Below, piece by piece: positions 36,043 to 48,121 of a stretch of 64,000 nt of DNA. Position 1 is the first letter of the stretch; the number at the start of each line of letters is the position of its first letter. Made by a program: the position numbers and the translations under genes. The notes beneath the pieces are model-generated. The model was not told the origin of the DNA, ran no database searches, and worked only from the letters and a program-made list of their open reading frames with translations. The DNA lies in assembly GCF_000003855.2 (NCBI RefSeq), contig NW_003101678.1:1654470-1718469 (forward strand), in the 5' to 3' direction. This stretch comes from Blastomyces gilchristii SLH14081. Lineage: Eukaryota; Ascomycota; Eurotiomycetes; Onygenales; Ajellomycetaceae.

Positions 36043-37265
36043 TATTCTTACTCAATGAAAAGTTGATCAGAATAATTCAATTGAAATATTTATTAAACTT
36101 TTTTAAATTGAAAAGTTGATCAGACTGTTTCAATTAAGAGATTTCTAAGTCTGTTTTCAATTGAAAAGTTGGTCACACTGTTTCAAAAGAAGAATAAAAG
36201 ACTTCTATGTATAAAACACCTGATTTTTTTCACACTAGTTCAGTAACTAGGTTAGATTTTTGAAGAGAATTTAATAAATTAAAATTGATTTTTGAGATAA
36301 ATTAATAAAATCTTTACAATCTCTTTCTTAGAATATAGTAAGAAAAAGTATGATATCAATTGATAATAAATCAGATAATATGACAGTTTTTAAGAGAAAA
36401 ACTGATAAAAAATAAATCAATTTTTTGCAGTGAAATTGATTAAAACTATTTAATTTTATTCTAAATCATTCAATTCTTCTCACATAATAAGTGTACAACT
36501 CAAATCAGTTAATAAAGAGTGTAAAAAAGAATTAAGTATTAATAAAAGCTCTTCAGTCACTGAAAAAGTAATTCTTACTTAAAAGAATGTGAAATTATAA
36601 TAGAAAATAACTCTATTTTAATTCTTTATAAGAATATTGTATAAAATCCAGAGAAAAACACCTTACTTTTTCAAGAGAAGTAAAAAACTATTTCTAAGAT
36701 CTTTTTTTTTGCAATAACTGCTGCAGAAGAATGAGATAGAAACTGCTAAGATATACACTACTATATACTCTCTATCAAGACTTTCTCTCTTCAGAGTCTT
36801 GATATTATAGAGAATATATGTCTGTTTCTATATAATAATATAAATATTATCAGTGAGATGTAGAGAAACTGGTTATTTATATCTTAAAATAAAAGACTTT
36901 GTCAATGATTATATTAATACAGAGTTAATTCTCAAATTCAATAGAAATTTAGTGTTGCTGTTCTCAATCTCTTACAGAATCTATTGAATATTGAGATATT
37001 AAAACTAGATTTAATATATCTCACTGTGCAGAGATCAAAGGCTCAGTCAGATCTTGAGATATACTGAATTTATAGTTGTTGATATGCTGTTGACTTGTTC
37101 TGTTAACTTGTTGTTCACTGATTATATATTGAATACTGTTACTGAGGTATCTTTTTGTATTATTCTGCTGAGAATGAGCCAGATTGAGAGAGATAGTACA
37201 AGAGTGAGACTTGGTGTTGATGTCTAGATACACTGAAGACAGATCACAGAGATTGCACTTCAGAA
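36043..37265 (-). repeat. Region upstream of LINE A ORF1, with a 155-bp direct repeat
   Basis: AT-rich sequence that would be 5' UTR if read with LINE A. From 36555 on it matches 60711-61400. The segment around GAGGTATCTTTTTG (37144) repeats at 37299, a spacing of 155 bp; the second copy is at 61275 and 61430, also 155 bp. Tandem 5' units of this type act as promoters in some LINEs, but that role is only a guess here. Confidence 0.5.
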
Positions 37266-37733
37266 ATGTCTGTTGATTATGTGCTTGATATTATTGCTGA
37301 GGTATCTTTTTGTATTTTTCTGCCGGGGATGGGCCAGATTGAAAAGGATGGTATGAGGGTGAGACTTGATGTTGATGTTTTGGAACATCAAAGATGGACA
37401 GGGTTTTCGCGGAGGTTGCTCCTCAGATATCTTCACAATTACAGATCAGGGATCTTCCAAAATCGAGAAGATTGGTGCATATGGCTAGGTCTCTTCACCT
37501 TACAATTTGTATGGCAATTTGGCCCAGGGTTGTGGTGTGATAGGGGAGAACGGGGGATAATCCCACACAGGAGTTTCGAACAATGTCTGGTTCATGTTTG
37601 GCTGGATAACTCCACCACCACACGGGGTATGCGGTCGGCGATGGGGTCAAAATGCTCGTATGATCAAGGGCTTTTCGATGGATCCATCGGCGGGTTCTTA
37701 TTCGAAAAATCGACCGAGTTCGTGGTGGAGCGG
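37266..37733 (+). repeat. GC-rich, CpG-retaining block, copy 1, with 158-residue open frame
   Basis: This block is near 50% GC and keeps CpGs in a region otherwise almost free of them. A plus-strand frame from ATG 37266 runs to TGA at 37742 without a stop. It includes LGLFTLQFVWQFGPGLWC and HVWLDNSTTTRGMRSAMGSK. I do not recognise the protein. The block is repeated at 61397-61861 with mostly transition differences and a 3-base indel that keeps the frame. It may be a 5' segment of a retroelement or captured host DNA. Confidence 0.6.
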
Positions 37734-39371
37734 TTGTTTTGACTGTAGCATAGTCTGTATGAAACTCAGTTCTTATTTAACTGTAGTTATAAGAGTATTT
37801 CTGAAATTATAAAGAAGAAAGCATCTGTCTTTAATCTAGTTAAGAGTAAGAGATTAAAGTGAAATAGTATCACTATATTTATAAATGTCTGTTTCAATCT
37901 TATAAAGATCTTATAAGCTTCTGAGATAAGAAAGTTCTTACAGCTCTCTCTTCTTAATAATCTTTTCATTCTTTATTCATGAGATGACTTGTTCTTATTT
38001 TCACTCTTCAGTGTATCTGTAAGAGTCAAGAAGTTTCTTATAAATATAAATATAAATTATTTATAGAAATTCACAAAGCTCAGAAAGATCTGAATCTTAT
38101 AAATACTAGTTAACTCTGATTATAATAGAATAATCTTAACTTATAAAGATTTCATCTGAATATTATCTACAGTGATTATATATTCTAGAAAATTAATTTA
38201 ATACACACTGAAGTTATACTTTATAATCTTAATATACAGTTTTGTCTCATCTAAGATCTTTAATATAGTTTATATATACTTAATATGTTCTTTCTTCTTC
38301 ATAGAGTATATTATCATATTATTCAGATATATTATTATAAAGATATTCAAATATGTATGAAGTGTTTTATTAATAAAAGACTGAAATACTGTGAAGATAT
38401 TAACTAAATTAAAAGATACTACTAAATATTTAAATAATTTCAGTGCAGTTTTAAAGACAGTCTTTCATTCATTCTCAGACTATATTCATAGCTATGTATA
38501 TATATTAATTATATTCAGTTATATGAATATGACAGCTTTTATAAGACAGTTAATCACATTCTCAATTAAAGATAGAGAATAGTGACTCTTTATTATCTTG
38601 AAGTTCAGATTATAGTAGTTTACATATAATCTGAGATCTTTATTCTTCTTCTTTATAAATATTACAGAGGCTTCTACAGAGACCTGTGAAGATCAGATAA
38701 AGTTCTTCTTTAGATTCTTCTTTATATAAGTCTGCAAGACCTCTGTCTTGTGATAAGAGAGCTTATAAATTAATTCTTAGAAGAGTTTGTACTCTTCTAC
38801 TAAATCTATTATCAGATTCTTCTTACAGTAAGATGAAAGCTTAGCTGTCTTAGCTGAACTAAACATCTCTGTAAGATCTTAGTATTTCTCTGATATCTGA
38901 AGCTCAGTTTCTATGATTACAAAGTTCTCAGATATTTACAAAGTTATTATATAGATAAGCTTATCTTCTTCAATTAACTCTATAGTATTAACTGATTCTA
39001 TCTCTGTGAGTAAGTTTATTAACACTGATTGAAAGTATAAACCTGACTTATAAACAGCTATGTGTGAATTGTGTCTTTGAAGTTATATAAGTATCAAGTT
39101 CATGTTATCTGTAATATTCATAATAATCACAGTTTCTGTAAATCTTCTTCAAGTTTCAGAGAGACCTTGAAATTCAAAGATAACTCTTACAAGTTTCTTA
39201 GCTCATAGATCTGAGTTCTCATACTCTGCTTATTATAAGAGCAGATTCTCAGTTTTCATCACTTAGCTTATTCACTTCATGAGCTTTGAAGACACTACAG
39301 TGATCTGAGATTCTGAGTTCATTAATACTTCTCATACTTATAAGACAGCAGTACTGCAGTGCAGTCTCTCT
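37734..39371 (-). mobile_element. Degraded retroelement remnant, clade uncertain
   Basis: AT-rich sequence without resemblance to G1 at nucleotide level. On the minus strand a short frame near 39249-39340 reads NELRISDHCSVFKAHEVNKLSDEN, loosely like the start of a retroelement gag. The right side is interrupted by MITE 3. Little else can be supported. Confidence 0.4.
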
Positions 39372-39876
39372 TAGACTAGCCGCCGGGACCATGAATTTCA
39401 TGTTTGATCTCATTTGATCTGGTTTCATACATTTCTTGGCGTGAATCCCACTGGGACTAGTCATTAAAAAAACATGCAAAGTGACTATATATCAGATCTT
39501 AAAATGAAACCATGACTTGAAAAAATAGGAAAGTGATCTCATTTAGTCTTATTTAGTTCCATTCTTGGCATAAAGTTACTATTTTTAGACATTTTAAGGT
39601 TTTCTTTACACTATTTTTAATTTTTTAAAAAGTAACACTTTTTGATAATGCTCAAATGAGATTTAAAGTCATTTAAAGCAATAAAAATAATTTAAATTGA
39701 GAAGTGAAAATCATGATCTTATTTGAAAAATGTGACAAGAGTAGACAGTAAGTCTCACTGAGACAGTATAGAACTACTATCTAATGTTAAAACTGTGTAA
39801 TAAGATCAGTTGAATTGGTAATAAGACTATCAAAAAATCTAGTTCTGGTCTCAAACACGGTCACACGGTCAGTCTA
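39372..39876. mobile_element. hAT-like MITE, copy 3
   Basis: 505 bp, TAGACTAGCCG left end, GGTCAGTCTA right end. Perfect 8-bp duplication GTCTCTCT at 39364-39371 and 39877-39884. It is inserted in a retroelement remnant distinct from the Gypsy copies holding copies 1, 2 and 4. Confidence 0.9.
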
Positions 39877-41280
39877 GTCTCTCTTCACAAGTATATATTT
39901 TCATTGAGAAAGTAACAGATTTAGATATCAGTTTTAAGACTCTTAAGAAGGCTGTTAGTCTGTTACTAACTCTGTCTATAACTTCTTAAATTTCTATTTT
40001 AATTTATCTAAACAGTTTATGTGAAGATGTTCTGATTTAAAATAGATAAAGCGGAGACTCTTTTTCTTAATCTCTCTATTTTATACTCTATTCACAGAAG
40101 CTTGTGAAGCTCTCTCTCTCTACTCAGTAGTCAGATATGAATCTCTCTATATCTTATCATTTTATTTCAGTAAATCTGTTCTCTGTTATTCTGATTCTTG
40201 CAGAGCTGATTGATAATCTACTCTCTACAGATCTGTGATTCTCACAGTAATCTGTAGATAGTGAATGAGAGTTATTAGTTTCTTCAGAGTTAAGAACTTA
40301 AAGTCTTATTCAATGAGTTTATTCTGCATATCTTTATTCAGTCTTTTTATAAATATTATCATTGAGATCTTGTTTCAGAGCTCTGTTTTCACAAATCTTA
40401 ATTCATATTATACTTTTATAAAGTGCTGTAAGTAGTCTTTATCAGATTTCTTGTCTCTTTTTCTAATATTAATGATCACAGCTCAGGTGTTCTCTATTCA
40501 GCTTATAAAGTCTCTTAACTTACTATTCTTTAGATAGATCTTGAGAACAGATCAGTGAGATCTCTAATAATTATTCTCTAGATAATTCAGTCAGTTCTTA
40601 ACTTCAGTGTAGTAGAGATCTGTTATTGTATAGATAACAGCTTCTTTATCTTTTATATCACATAGCTGAGCTTGTAAGTCAGTTTCAAATACAAACTTAT
40701 AAATGCTTTTATAGATTGTGATTCAAGAACTGATCTTAAGTGATCATAGCTGAAGAAACTTTCTTTTCAGTTTATAAGTATTTCTGAAGATTATGTCTAA
40801 AGACTCAGTTCAAGAGTGTTTACAGATAGTAAGTATTTCTTAGAAAAATAGCTTAATTCTGTGAGAGATGCTCAAGAATATTCTTTACTGAGATTGATTT
40901 ATTTACCAGTTCAGAAAGTTTCTCTGTCACAGATACAGAGAATGATATTCTGTGAGTGATTAATAAGTTCTTTGAGACTTCTTTTATAAGAATTATTCAT
41001 AATTCAGATGACTGCTTCTGAGTGTCTGCAGTAGAGTTTGTAGAGATTAAAGTATATAAGTTTCTAGTTCTTTCAGTTATAGTGAATGATTACTAACTGA
41101 CAGAGCTTGAAATATAAGAATAAGTGCTCACAGACAATTATTCAGATGTTTGCAGCTTGATATAATATATACTGTTAACTACTAGAAGTATTCATAGTAG
41201 AAAGATAAAATGTAGAGATTAAATGTATAATAGTATTCAAGCTGAGTTATAAATAGTAGTCATGAACTCCAGTCTATATA
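39877..41280 (-). mobile_element. Degraded retroelement remnant (continuation)
   Basis: Probable continuation of the element left of MITE 3. The minus strand shows only broken frames. The right boundary with Gypsy copy G4 near 41280 is approximate. Confidence 0.35.
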
Positions 41281-41954
41281 GTTGTGTGTAGTCAAGAGCC
41301 GCTAACTCTATTAATTACATGAGAGATAGAAATAGAGATAAAGAATTCATGAGAAGCGGGATTTCTTATAGTTCTACTGAATACAACTATGAGATCTATG
41401 ATCAGAAGCTTCTTACAATAGTATACTATCTAAAAGAATAAGACTCTGAACTCTGAAGTGTCTCTGAGATTGAGATAATCATAGATTATAAGAATGTTAA
41501 GTATTTTATAACTATTTACAAGCTTACTGAATAACAGATGCAATGATCTGAGTTTTTAAGCTGTTATTATTTCATAATACACTACTATTCTGACAGTCAG
41601 AACTCAATGACAGATACTCTCTTATATAAGAGTAAGATATATTATTCAATATAATAGACACTCACTGAATAATCTGAGAATATTAACTTTTAAATCTGAA
41701 GATACTAGTTAATTACAATAAGATTACTTATAACACTATATATACTTCTCTGATTAGAACATCTTCTTTATCTGAATCTACACTAAATGAATAATAATAT
41801 ATAATAGCTTAAACTGATGAACTTCTTTAAGTACTCACTGAAGTATTATATTAAGAAGTACTCTGATTTCTCTCAGAACTATGTGTAAAGACTGACATCT
41901 CAGAATACTCAATTAATGATAATAATACTCTGTAATTCTAAGAATGATACTGAG
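41280..41954 (+). mobile_element. Gypsy copy G4, RNase H side (plus strand)
   Basis: The plus strand reads in the Gypsy RNase H to integrase direction (for example YDQKLLTIVYYLKE, IIDYKNVKYF, LTE.QMQ.SEFLS.Y), opposite to G1, G2, G3 and G5. Interrupted at 41955 by MITE 4 and resumes at 48114/48122. Confidence 0.7.
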
Positions 41955-42036
41955 TAGACTGGCCGCTGGGACTATGAATTTCGCGTTTGGTCTCATTTGG
42001 TCTGGTTTCATACATTTCTTGACGTGAATCCCGCTG

Positions 42037-42322
42037 TGTAAGGGGCCTACGCCGAATAGATCAGTATTATATTGATAGGTCTTATATAACAAAGAGAAAA
42101 ACATTAGAGAAGGAAAAGAAAGAGAAAGTGCAAGAATCAGTGATCAAAGTGAATATTTATACATGTATGTGATAGTGTACACAGTGAGGCTTCAGAGAGG
42201 AAGAATCTATACGCATTCATGGCGGCCGAGGATCAGAGCATACGCGTTCAAGAATGAAGTGGTTGAAATCTGTGAAGTGTAACAGAATAGTCTATATAAT
42301 TGATCAGGCGCAGCCCGTCACA
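42037..42322 (-). repeat. G1 LTR (left; 3' LTR of the element)
   Basis: 286 bp, TGTAAGGGGCC to CCGTCACA on the plus strand; on the element strand it starts TGTGACGGG and ends CTTACA. Confidence 0.93.
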
Positions 42323-45300
42323 TTAGCCCCCTTCTTTCAGAAGCAGTTCTCATCAGTTAAGGGCTGCTGTTTCAGATAATATGAAACTTGAAGTTCAGAT
42401 CAGTTAATCATAGCTAACTTATTTCATGAGATATTATTGACTGCAGCTGCAGAGTCTCTTATCAAAAATATTCTCAATCTCTCACTCAAGCTCATTATCT
42501 TCTTCTATAATGCCTGACAGCTGTCAGTTAGAAGTCAGTTAAGAAGAGAACAGATCAGTGATAGTGCAGCAGAGTAAGCTTATGTAAAAGATATCATGAA
42601 TTTCTAATAATATGTTAAGACAGTAGTTATGATTATCTAGAACTTCTATCACTTTATACTTGATATAACAGTAATTCAGTGTACAAGATGAATGTGTGAT
42701 TTATATATTCTTAAGATTCAATCATACTAAGTCTTCTATCTTATATTGTTCAGTGAGATCTTGATAAATATTAATTTAATTCTCTTGATCTTGTTTTATA
42801 GTTGTTATGAAGATCTCTGCTCAGTCAAAGACATCTCAGAGCTTCATTACTATATTATCAGTGATCTGAATCAGACTGCAGAGATTCAGTGTAAACTGTG
42901 TAATCTCTAGAATATTCAATATCTTTATGTGATAACTATGTGTAAGAAAGAATGAGCTTATATCTATTGAAATAATATTATATTCATTGATAGTGATCTC
43001 TGTGTGTAGAAGCAGATTATGTCAATTATCTTATAAGTGATTATAGAACTTACAGAGATAATTCTTTACAGTCTGAATTATTTATTCTGATACATCATTG
43101 ATCTCAGAGTGATAGATAGTTAATAGACAGTGTATAATCTTGAGAACTTGACAGATTCTTGTTTAGAGAGTACTTATGAATTAACAGCTCTGATCTGATA
43201 CTATAGATCTCAGTAATTTATACATTTAATAGAATAAGCTCTGTAGAAAAGCTTCAGTGACTTGTTCAGTATTTATCTTATTACAAGATTTTAATATTAC
43301 ATCTTTGCTTAATTAATTCATGATAATCAGAATGTTTCTATAACTCTTACTCTCAGAGAGATTAATAGTGAAGTTAATTATCACATCTTATCAGATTCTA
43401 TTAGAGATATTAAGCAGTTTCAGCAGATCTTTTCTACAGTTCTTTTATAAGATGATAGAAGAATAACAGTTACAGTTTCAGACAAAGTGTCTGATACTGT
43501 TTAATATTTCAGATCAGTAGAACTCTCAAAAGATCATTCTATACAGTTATTCATAATTTAAATGACTAGTTATATATGAATTATGCATCTCTTGTATTAT
43601 CTGTGTATGTAAGAGTTCAGAGTGAGAGACTCAGTGTTATTCACAGAATTATAGAGTATTATTATCATCAATTGAATATTCTGAGATATCAGTTCTTATA
43701 CATAGTTCTGAGGGAAATCAGAGTGCTTCTTGATATACTGCTTCAGTAAGTGCTTGAAGAAGTTCATCAGTTTAAGCTGTTATATATCACAGTTTATTCA
43801 ATGTAGATTCAGAAAATGTTCTGATTAATAAATTATATATAGTGTTATAAGTGATCTCATTGTGATCAACTAGTATCTTCAGATTTAAAAGTTGATATTC
43901 TTAATTTATTCAGTGAGTATCTGTTACATTAAACAGCATATCTTATTCTTGTTGTGAGAGAACATCTGCCATCAAGTTCTGGCTGCCAGAGTGATAGTGT
44001 ATTGTAAAATGAAAGTAGCTTAGAAACTTTAATTATTACATCTGTTATTCAGTGAGTTTATAGATTATTATAAAGTATTTGAGATTCTTATAATCTATAA
44101 TTATCTTAAATTCAGAGATACTTTGAAGTTCAGAGTCTCATTCTTCTAGACAGTGTATAATCATGAGAAGTTTCTTGTTATAGATCTCATAATTGTATTT
44201 AGTGAGACTCAGTTTCTTAGATATGAAGACATATAATCATAGAATATCTTTATTATTATATTGCAATATCACTTCTTCTGTTATATAGTCAGAGAAATCA
44301 GCTTCAACAACTGTTCTATAATCAGAGTCAAATATCATTAACAGAGAGGTATTGATAAACATCTTCTTCATCTGTATAAATGCAGCTTCAGTATTTACTG
44401 ATCACTGAAATACTGAGTTCTTCTTGATAAGTTCTGTAAGTGATCTCACAATATCTGAGAAGTTTTGTATAGATTGCTGATAGAAGTTAGTAAATTCAAT
44501 GAAGTTTTATATATCTTTCACAGTACACAGAGCTTCTCATTCAAGAATAATAAAGACTTTCTCAGAATTCATTCAAATTCTCTTATCAGCTTCTATAATA
44601 AAACTCAGATATTTGATACTCTTAACTTCAAAATCATACTTATTGATATCTATCAGTAGTTCTGCTTCTTGTAGTTATTATAATATCTTCTATACATGTT
44701 CTTAATATTCTTTCCTGAACTCATCAGTGAAGATGAGAATATTATTAAGATATGCAGATGCGAATTTATCAAGGAAATCTTAGAGTGCTTAGTTAATATA
44801 CTTCTGAAATATACTGAGAGTGTTAGTCAGTCTGAAGAGGGTAACCATTTATTCAAAGAGGTCATATTGTGTTCAGAATGCTGTAAGTCACTCATCTTCT
44901 TCAGCAATGCAGATCTTATGAAACATAGTGATAATATCTAGTTTTATAAATCATTGAGCTTGTTCAATGTGAGCTAGGGTTTCATTGATAAGAGATAGTA
45001 AGTAGCAGTCTTTCTTTGTTATTCTATTCAGTTCTCAATAGTTCACACAGAATCAGAGTTCTTTATCTGATTTCTTTGTAAAGAGAATAGAGACTGCAGT
45101 GAAAGAATTGCTAACATGTATAAATTCTTTATTCAATAGATTATTGAGTGTCTTTTGAAGAAGAAGAAGTTTATCTCAGAACATGTTGTAAAGAGAGTCT
45201 TATAATAATTCAGAGTTCTTATTATTCTTCTTCTCTAACTTGATACTATAATTCACTTCAGAACCTTGTAAGAGAGATATGTTTATAATATTATCTTGTC

Positions 45301-47400
45301 AGAAGACATCTAGATATTCATGATATTATTAAAAGAGTTTTGTACAAGAATCTGTTATTATAATATGAGATAACTTTTCTAGAGCCTTTTTAATATTGAT
45401 CAGACTGATGAAATAGATTGTCACAAAATTCAACTGTTAATGATGTCTTTTTCAGAGTATTTTATACATGTTGACAGAGATCTGTGTCAGATTCATAATC
45501 TTGTAAATATCATCTTCATGAATTCTATCATTGTTAGAGAATATCAAGCTTCTGTTTCAAGCATTCAATAAGATGTCTTATTCAGATAGTCAGGCAAGTT
45601 CTAACATAAGATTGTAATCAAGATTATTAACTTCATATACATAGACATCTTCATGTTAATGTTCTCTCACATCTATGATCAGCTTTACTATGTAACAGGT
45701 ATAAATGTCTTTTGAATCATCAAATTCTGCAAGGAGTCAGGGTTTTGATAAGAGAATACACTGAAGATTATGATGTCTTATGACTGAAGATTTTATCATT
45801 GCATAGTGATATAGATCACTGTCTATCATGCCTTTCATATTATATATATTATCAATTACAGTAGATACAAGAATTGTATTTATTGTCATTTTCTCTTTAA
45901 ATTATTGTTGTCTGATCTCCTCAAGCTTCTGTTTACAAATTTGAACAGGAGCTAATCTTTTCCCTGTTTCATCAGAGTATTCTTATAGTTATCTTCTGAA
46001 TCTTTCTTCACTGCAATGTGATTGATGCAGACAGGCACTGATTCATTCTTTGAATGAGAAGACACTGATCTTTCTCTTGATTGAGGAGGTGCCAGTCTTT
46101 CTCTTGAGTGTGGAGACACATAGGTCAATCAGCAGTTGAAAGCAATGTATTCTAATCAGTTACAGTTGATGTATACTTCACATTGATGTTGATCAGTGAC
46201 TTTCTTGAGAGTGATTTCAGAGACTCAGAAGCCTGTTTGAACAGTGAAAACTCTTGCTTATGCATAGATATTTAAATCTATTCAGTTCATGATATCTGCA
46301 TCATTGCTGTTCTTCAGCGCAGGTGTATGAGTGACTGAAGTGTAATATCTTCTATCACTGTTCTATATACTCTTGAGCTTGATAAGACAGTCATTCAATG
46401 TTCAGAGCTGTGTGTAGAAATCTTCATAAGTCTGGTCTTCATCTACACTTACAAGAGCCTGCAAGAGTTTGAAAGTTAATGTCTTCTTGAGCATGCTAAT
46501 CTTCATTCAATTCTCTCAAGATTGATCATCTACTTCTAGAATCTCAATATCAAAGTTAGAGATGAATGTTGTAAGAGAAGTGTTTCTCTGTTAAGTGCTC
46601 TGTAATCAATCTAACACTTTCTATTGTATGGCAGTGTCTTGAAACAGAATATCAAGATGTTTAATGATATTATCAGACATTCATAACACTGATTTACATG
46701 CTTTCATTCATGAATGAAACTTCTGTTTCATGTGATTCTTCAATTGTCTATTGATATATCAATCTTGATTGATTAATAAATCAATGGCATCTTCATCTAC
46801 ACTCAGTTTCATGAGCATTTTCATCCTTTATAATGAGTAGAGAGTGAGATCAGAAGCATTGAAATATGCAGAAGTATCTAAGCATTCTTTCAGTGCTTTT
46901 ATATTCAATTCTGTAGATATTGAAATTGCATAAATTTCTTGTTATGATAATCATTGAATCTCTTCATATTGACATTGTTAAGTTGCATGCATATCAGCTA
47001 TTTATTGTTGTTGTAATTTCAACATTGCTTGAAGTCACTGTGATATCACTTCTATACTCGCGCTCGAGAGTTCTCTCATATTATTATTAGACATGATTAT
47101 ATTGTTTATCAGATGTGTGATATCTGTGAAATCTGAAGAAGTGTAATCATATGAATATCTCATATGTCTGAGTGTCAGAACTCTCAGGTCTTTCACTGAC
47201 ATTCTCTTTATAAGATCTTATTACAGAGTTAGAATAACTGGTGAGTAAGCTTCTATCTGAGAACTCAGTGTCTGCTTAACTGTTTCTCTGTCTTACATGT
47301 TATTACATGTTCAGATATCTCTTAATAAATAATCATTTCTAATAAGAAGACAATGCATGAATAATCATTTCTAATAAGAAGACAATGAATGTTTTTCTAA

Positions 47401-47686
47401 TATAAGAGGCCTACACTGAATAGATTGGTATTATATTGATAGGTCTTATATAACAAAGAGAAAAATGTTAGAGAAGAAAAAGAAAGAGAAAGTGCCAGAA
47501 TCAGTGATCAAAGTGAATATTTATATGCATATGTGATAATGTACACAGTGAGGCTTCAGAGCGGAAGAATCTATACGCGTTTATAACGGCTGAGGATCAG
47601 AGTGTACGCGTTTGAGAATGAAGTGATTGGAATCTGTGAAGTGTAATGAAATAGTCTATATAATTGATCGGGCGCAGCCCGCCACA
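47401..47686 (-). repeat. G1 LTR (right; 5' LTR of the element)
   Basis: 286 bp, TATAAGAGGCC to CCGCCACA on the plus strand. Same length as the left LTR, differing mainly by transitions. Confidence 0.93.
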
Positions 47687-48121
47687 CGCTGGGACTAATC
47701 ATTAAAAAAACATGCAAGTGACTATATATCAAATCTCAAAATAGAATCATGACTTAGAAAAAATAAGAAAGTGGTTTCATTTGATCTCATTTAGTCTCAT
47801 TCTTGGTATAAAGTTACTATTTTTAGACATTTTAAGGTTTTTTTAGCCTATTTTTAATTTTTTAAAAAGTAATGCTTTTTGATAACACTTAAATGAGATT
47901 TAAAGTCATTTAAAGAAATAAAAATAATTTAAATTGAGAAGTGAAAATCACAATCTCATTTGAAAAATGTGATAAGAGTAGACAGTAAGTCTCACTAAGA
48001 CAGTATGAGACCACTATATAATCTTAAAACTGTGTAATGAGATCAGTTGAATTGATAATGAGACTATCAAATATTCTGATCCTGGTCTCAGACATGGTCA
48101 CACAGTCAGTCTAATACTGAG

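Larger units (their letters stand above)
27647..36554 (-). mobile_element. Tad-like LINE, copy A (minus strand), two ORFs
   Basis: Read on the minus strand, ORF1 starts near 36042 (MSSKIHSVDVEK) and contains CCHC zinc knuckles, one of them CFNCKEKHTSSLKEC around 32285-32330. ORF2 runs from about 31905 to 28023. It has an APE-type endonuclease (DFNAHH near 31466-31485), a reverse transcriptase with an intact YVDD box at 29844-29855 (SSYVDDIDLLYSS), RNase H, and a C-terminal CCHC knuckle. The 3' end is an ATT/AAT microsatellite at about 27647-27661. ORF1 is interrupted by the chimeric insert at 32380-34807. Stops and frameshifts abound, so this copy is dead. The sequence upstream of ORF1 (36043-37733) may be its 5' UTR. 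Confidence 0.8.
42037..47686 (-). mobile_element. Complete Gypsy-type LTR retrotransposon G1, 5.65 kb
   Basis: Two 286-bp LTRs (42037-42322 and 47401-47686) flank the element, and a perfect 5-bp duplication CGCTG lies at 42032-42036 and 47687-47691. The polypurine tract AAAGAAGGGGG (minus strand, 42327-42337) abuts the 3' LTR, which fixes the minus orientation. The gag start is near 47094 (MSNNNMRELSSASIEV). RT motifs read LRFCVNYRELNRIT and FIKLDI; the catalytic box at 44741-44752 reads YLNN, so both Asp are lost. RNase H and integrase follow toward 42.3 kb. Stops pervade pol. LTRs keep more CpG than other copies, so this is the youngest complete copy in the window. No clear tRNA primer site was found. 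Confidence 0.92.
41955..48113. mobile_element. hAT-like MITE, copy 4, split by Gypsy G1
   Basis: The left part is 41955-42036 and the right part 47687-48113. Without G1 and one copy of its 5-bp duplication it is about 504 bp, like the other copies. Perfect 8-bp duplication ATACTGAG at 41947-41954 and 48114-48121. Its sequence CCCGCTGGGAC is cut at CGCTG by G1. Confidence 0.9.

Noticed and set aside
44465..44941. Plus-strand short open frames in the Gypsy copies as host genes
   Set aside because: They recur at equivalent places in G3, G5 and G6 and are antisense to RT on the minus strand.
46600..47400. CRISPR-like or satellite array in the repeated short motifs near 47340-47390
   Set aside because: Only two copies of a short AATAATCATTTCTAATAAGAAGACAATG unit occur next to the 5' LTR of G1; this is a small tandem duplication in the leader of the retrotransposon.
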